Shown in pieces: positions 32,316-33,329 of a DNA stretch of 33,329 nt; positions within the stretch are counted from its first letter, which is position 1; each line of letters opens with the position of its first letter. The stretch is from positions 1 through 33,329 of the forward strand of contig DATIPQ010000142.1 in NCBI GenBank assembly GCA_035471785.1, in the 5' to 3' direction. The DNA comes from Acidobacteriota bacterium. Lineage in GTDB: Bacteria > Acidobacteriota > UBA6911 > RPQK01 > DATIPO01. A program made the position numbers and the translations under genes. The notes under the pieces were generated by a model, which worked only from the letters and a program-made list of their open reading frames with translations, was not told the DNA's origin and did no database searches.

Positions 32316-33037
32316 TATCCATCGTGATACCGGCATACCAGGAAGCTCCCGGCATCGAGGACGCCCTGGAGCGGCTCTTCCATCCCGCGGTGAGCGGCGC
32401 AACCGCCATGGAGGTCATCGTTTCGGTGGCCGGGCAGGACGATACGCTTGAGCGCGTCCTCGACTTCGGCCGCCGCCGCCGCCTCGACAATCTCAAGGCG
32501 GTGAAATCGCAGAGAGGGCGAGGCCTTCAACTGAACCGCGGGGCCCAAGAGGCGCGCTTTTCCATCTTGCTCTTTCTTCACGCCGACGTCTCGCTGCCTT
32601 CGGGAGCGCTGCCGGCCGTGCTGGATGTCCTGGGCGACGAAGACGTCCTGGGCGGGTCTTTTCTCAAGCGCTACCGCCAGCGCAGTTGGCGTTTGTGGGG
32701 CAATGTCGCCGTATCCTATCTAAGGGTGCGCTATTTCCACGTCTTCTTCGGCAACGACTGCATCTTCGTGCGCCGCCGCGTTTTCGACGACCTGGGCGGA
32801 TTCGCCCCCATCCCCCTGATGGAGGACGTGGACTTCTCGCGCCGCCTGCGCCGTCTCTGCCGGCGCACCCCTCGCGGACGGCTGGCCATCATCCCATTGG
32901 CCGCCCAAGCCTCGGCCCGCCGCTATATCGAACGGGGGGTGCTGCGGCAGAGTTGGACCATCCTGCGCACCATGACGGCCTACAAACTGGGCCGCTCGCC
33001 GCAGGAACTCGACCGCAGCTACCACCGTTACGACTAG
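32312..33037 (+). CDS. Family 2 glycosyltransferase, TIGR04283-like
   Basis: A 241-residue GT-A glycosyltransferase. The start ISIVIPAYQEAPGIEDALER is the nucleotide-binding strand. The metal-binding region is LFLHADVSLPSG (a DxD variant), then FGNDCIFVRRRVFDDLGGF and the acceptor-side MEDVDFSRRLRR. These features fit the TIGR04283 group, which is often found with radical SAM/selenoprotein-domain genes; no such gene is in this window. The likely role is transfer of a sugar to a lipid or small acceptor on the cytoplasmic face. The start is TTG 32312, which overlaps the preceding stop as TTGA with AAGAGG 4-5 nt upstream; there is no in-frame ATG before the fold. It is the last gene of the operon; element A follows. 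Confidence 0.88.
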   Translation: MISIVIPAYQEAPGIEDALERLFHPAVSGATAMEVIVSVAGQDDTLERVLDFGRRRRLDNLKAVKSQRGRGLQLNRGAQEARFSILLFLHADVSLPSGALPAVLDVLGDEDVLGGSFLKRYRQRSWRLWGNVAVSYLRVRYFHVFFGNDCIFVRRRVFDDLGGFAPIPLMEDVDFSRRLRRLCRRTPRGRLAIIPLAAQASARRYIERGVLRQSWTILRTMTAYKLGRSPQELDRSYHRYD

Positions 33038-33329
33038 GGCTGCCGGTCATAAATTCTGAGCCAGGGGCCCTCCGTTTCTTGTCTCTGAAAGGGACAGATT
33101 CGCCAGCCCGGCGACTCTGTTAGAAGTCAAGTCCGGGCTCGCTGAAGGCGAGCGATTCGCCAGCCCAGGGTCAGTCCCGGCGAGCGCCAGCGAGACGGCG
33201 GCGCCACCCTGGGTTTCAGACGGCAAATGTGCAAACGCTGAAAGCGTGGGATAACGCCACAGGGTGGCTCAGAACTTTGACGCACTGCACTAGGCAAAGA
33301 AAGGTGGGAGGCGCATCCTGGGGGCGGTT
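33038..33329. repeat. Gene-free, hairpin-rich repeat region at window end
   Basis: No gene is supported here. 33041-33104 is the second copy of element A. CCCAGGGT (33164-33171) pairs with ACCCTGGG (33206-33213) around a GC-rich loop, and smaller hairpins occur, CTCGC-N5-GCGAG near 33140 and ACGCT-GAA-AGCGT near 33230. At 33303-33318 the element B core GGTGGGAGGCGCATCC reappears, and the window ends inside it. Confidence 0.65.

Overview
The window is GC-rich, densely coded bacterial chromosome. It most likely comes from an Acidobacteriota member. The evidence is two large ADOP-type (acidobacterial duplicated orphan permease) MacB/FtsX permeases, one translationally coupled to a PadR repressor, plus a VWFA-related secreted protein, a secreted S9 peptidase and a PQQ-propeller protein. 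No rRNA, tRNA, CRISPR array, phage gene or transposase was recognised.

Layout. 78-1946: fusion of a DHH-like domain to a CPBP-type membrane domain. 1957-2237: two kinds of intergenic repeat. 2238-5390 (minus): VWFA-related protein and tRNA thiolase MnmA. 5510-7579 (plus): S9 peptidase. 7666-10476 (minus): PQQ-propeller protein and an AAA+ enhancer-binding-type regulator. 10636-13610 (minus): ADOP permease and PadR. 13702-15372 (minus): small coiled-coil protein and coiled-coil lipoprotein behind a strong sigma70-type promoter. 15517-19730 (minus): kinase/M23-like/aminotransferase fusion and an SGNH hydrolase. 20015-22516 (minus): second ADOP permease. 22621-23361 (minus): MerR/TipAS regulator with a textbook MerR operator. 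23477-24259 (minus): receiver-like/DUF3052 protein. 24367-28059 (plus): CPA2 antiporter, DUF432 protein and MscS channel, an apparent ion/osmotic module. 28071-28820: tandem 268-bp repeats. 28821-30080 (minus): secreted metallophosphoesterase. 30176-33037 (plus): disulfide-type flavin oxidoreductase, TVP38/DedA-like membrane protein and family-2 glycosyltransferase, a tight operon. 33038-33329: hairpin-rich repeat sequence without a gene.

The main theme is degenerate signalling or catalytic domains kept inside otherwise intact proteins. The M23 domain has lost its zinc ligands, the AAA+ regulator has lost GAFTGA, the CPBP domain has lost motif residues, the receiver lacks its acidic pocket, the VWA domain lacks MIDAS, and the oxidoreductase has Tyr for the catalytic His. 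The second theme is a set of dispersed intergenic repeats. These include a 31-bp inverted pair (30/31 identical by eye) bracketing the antiporter-DUF432-MscS cluster, and a 268-bp tandem element recurring between convergent genes. No clearly new defence or mobile system was found.
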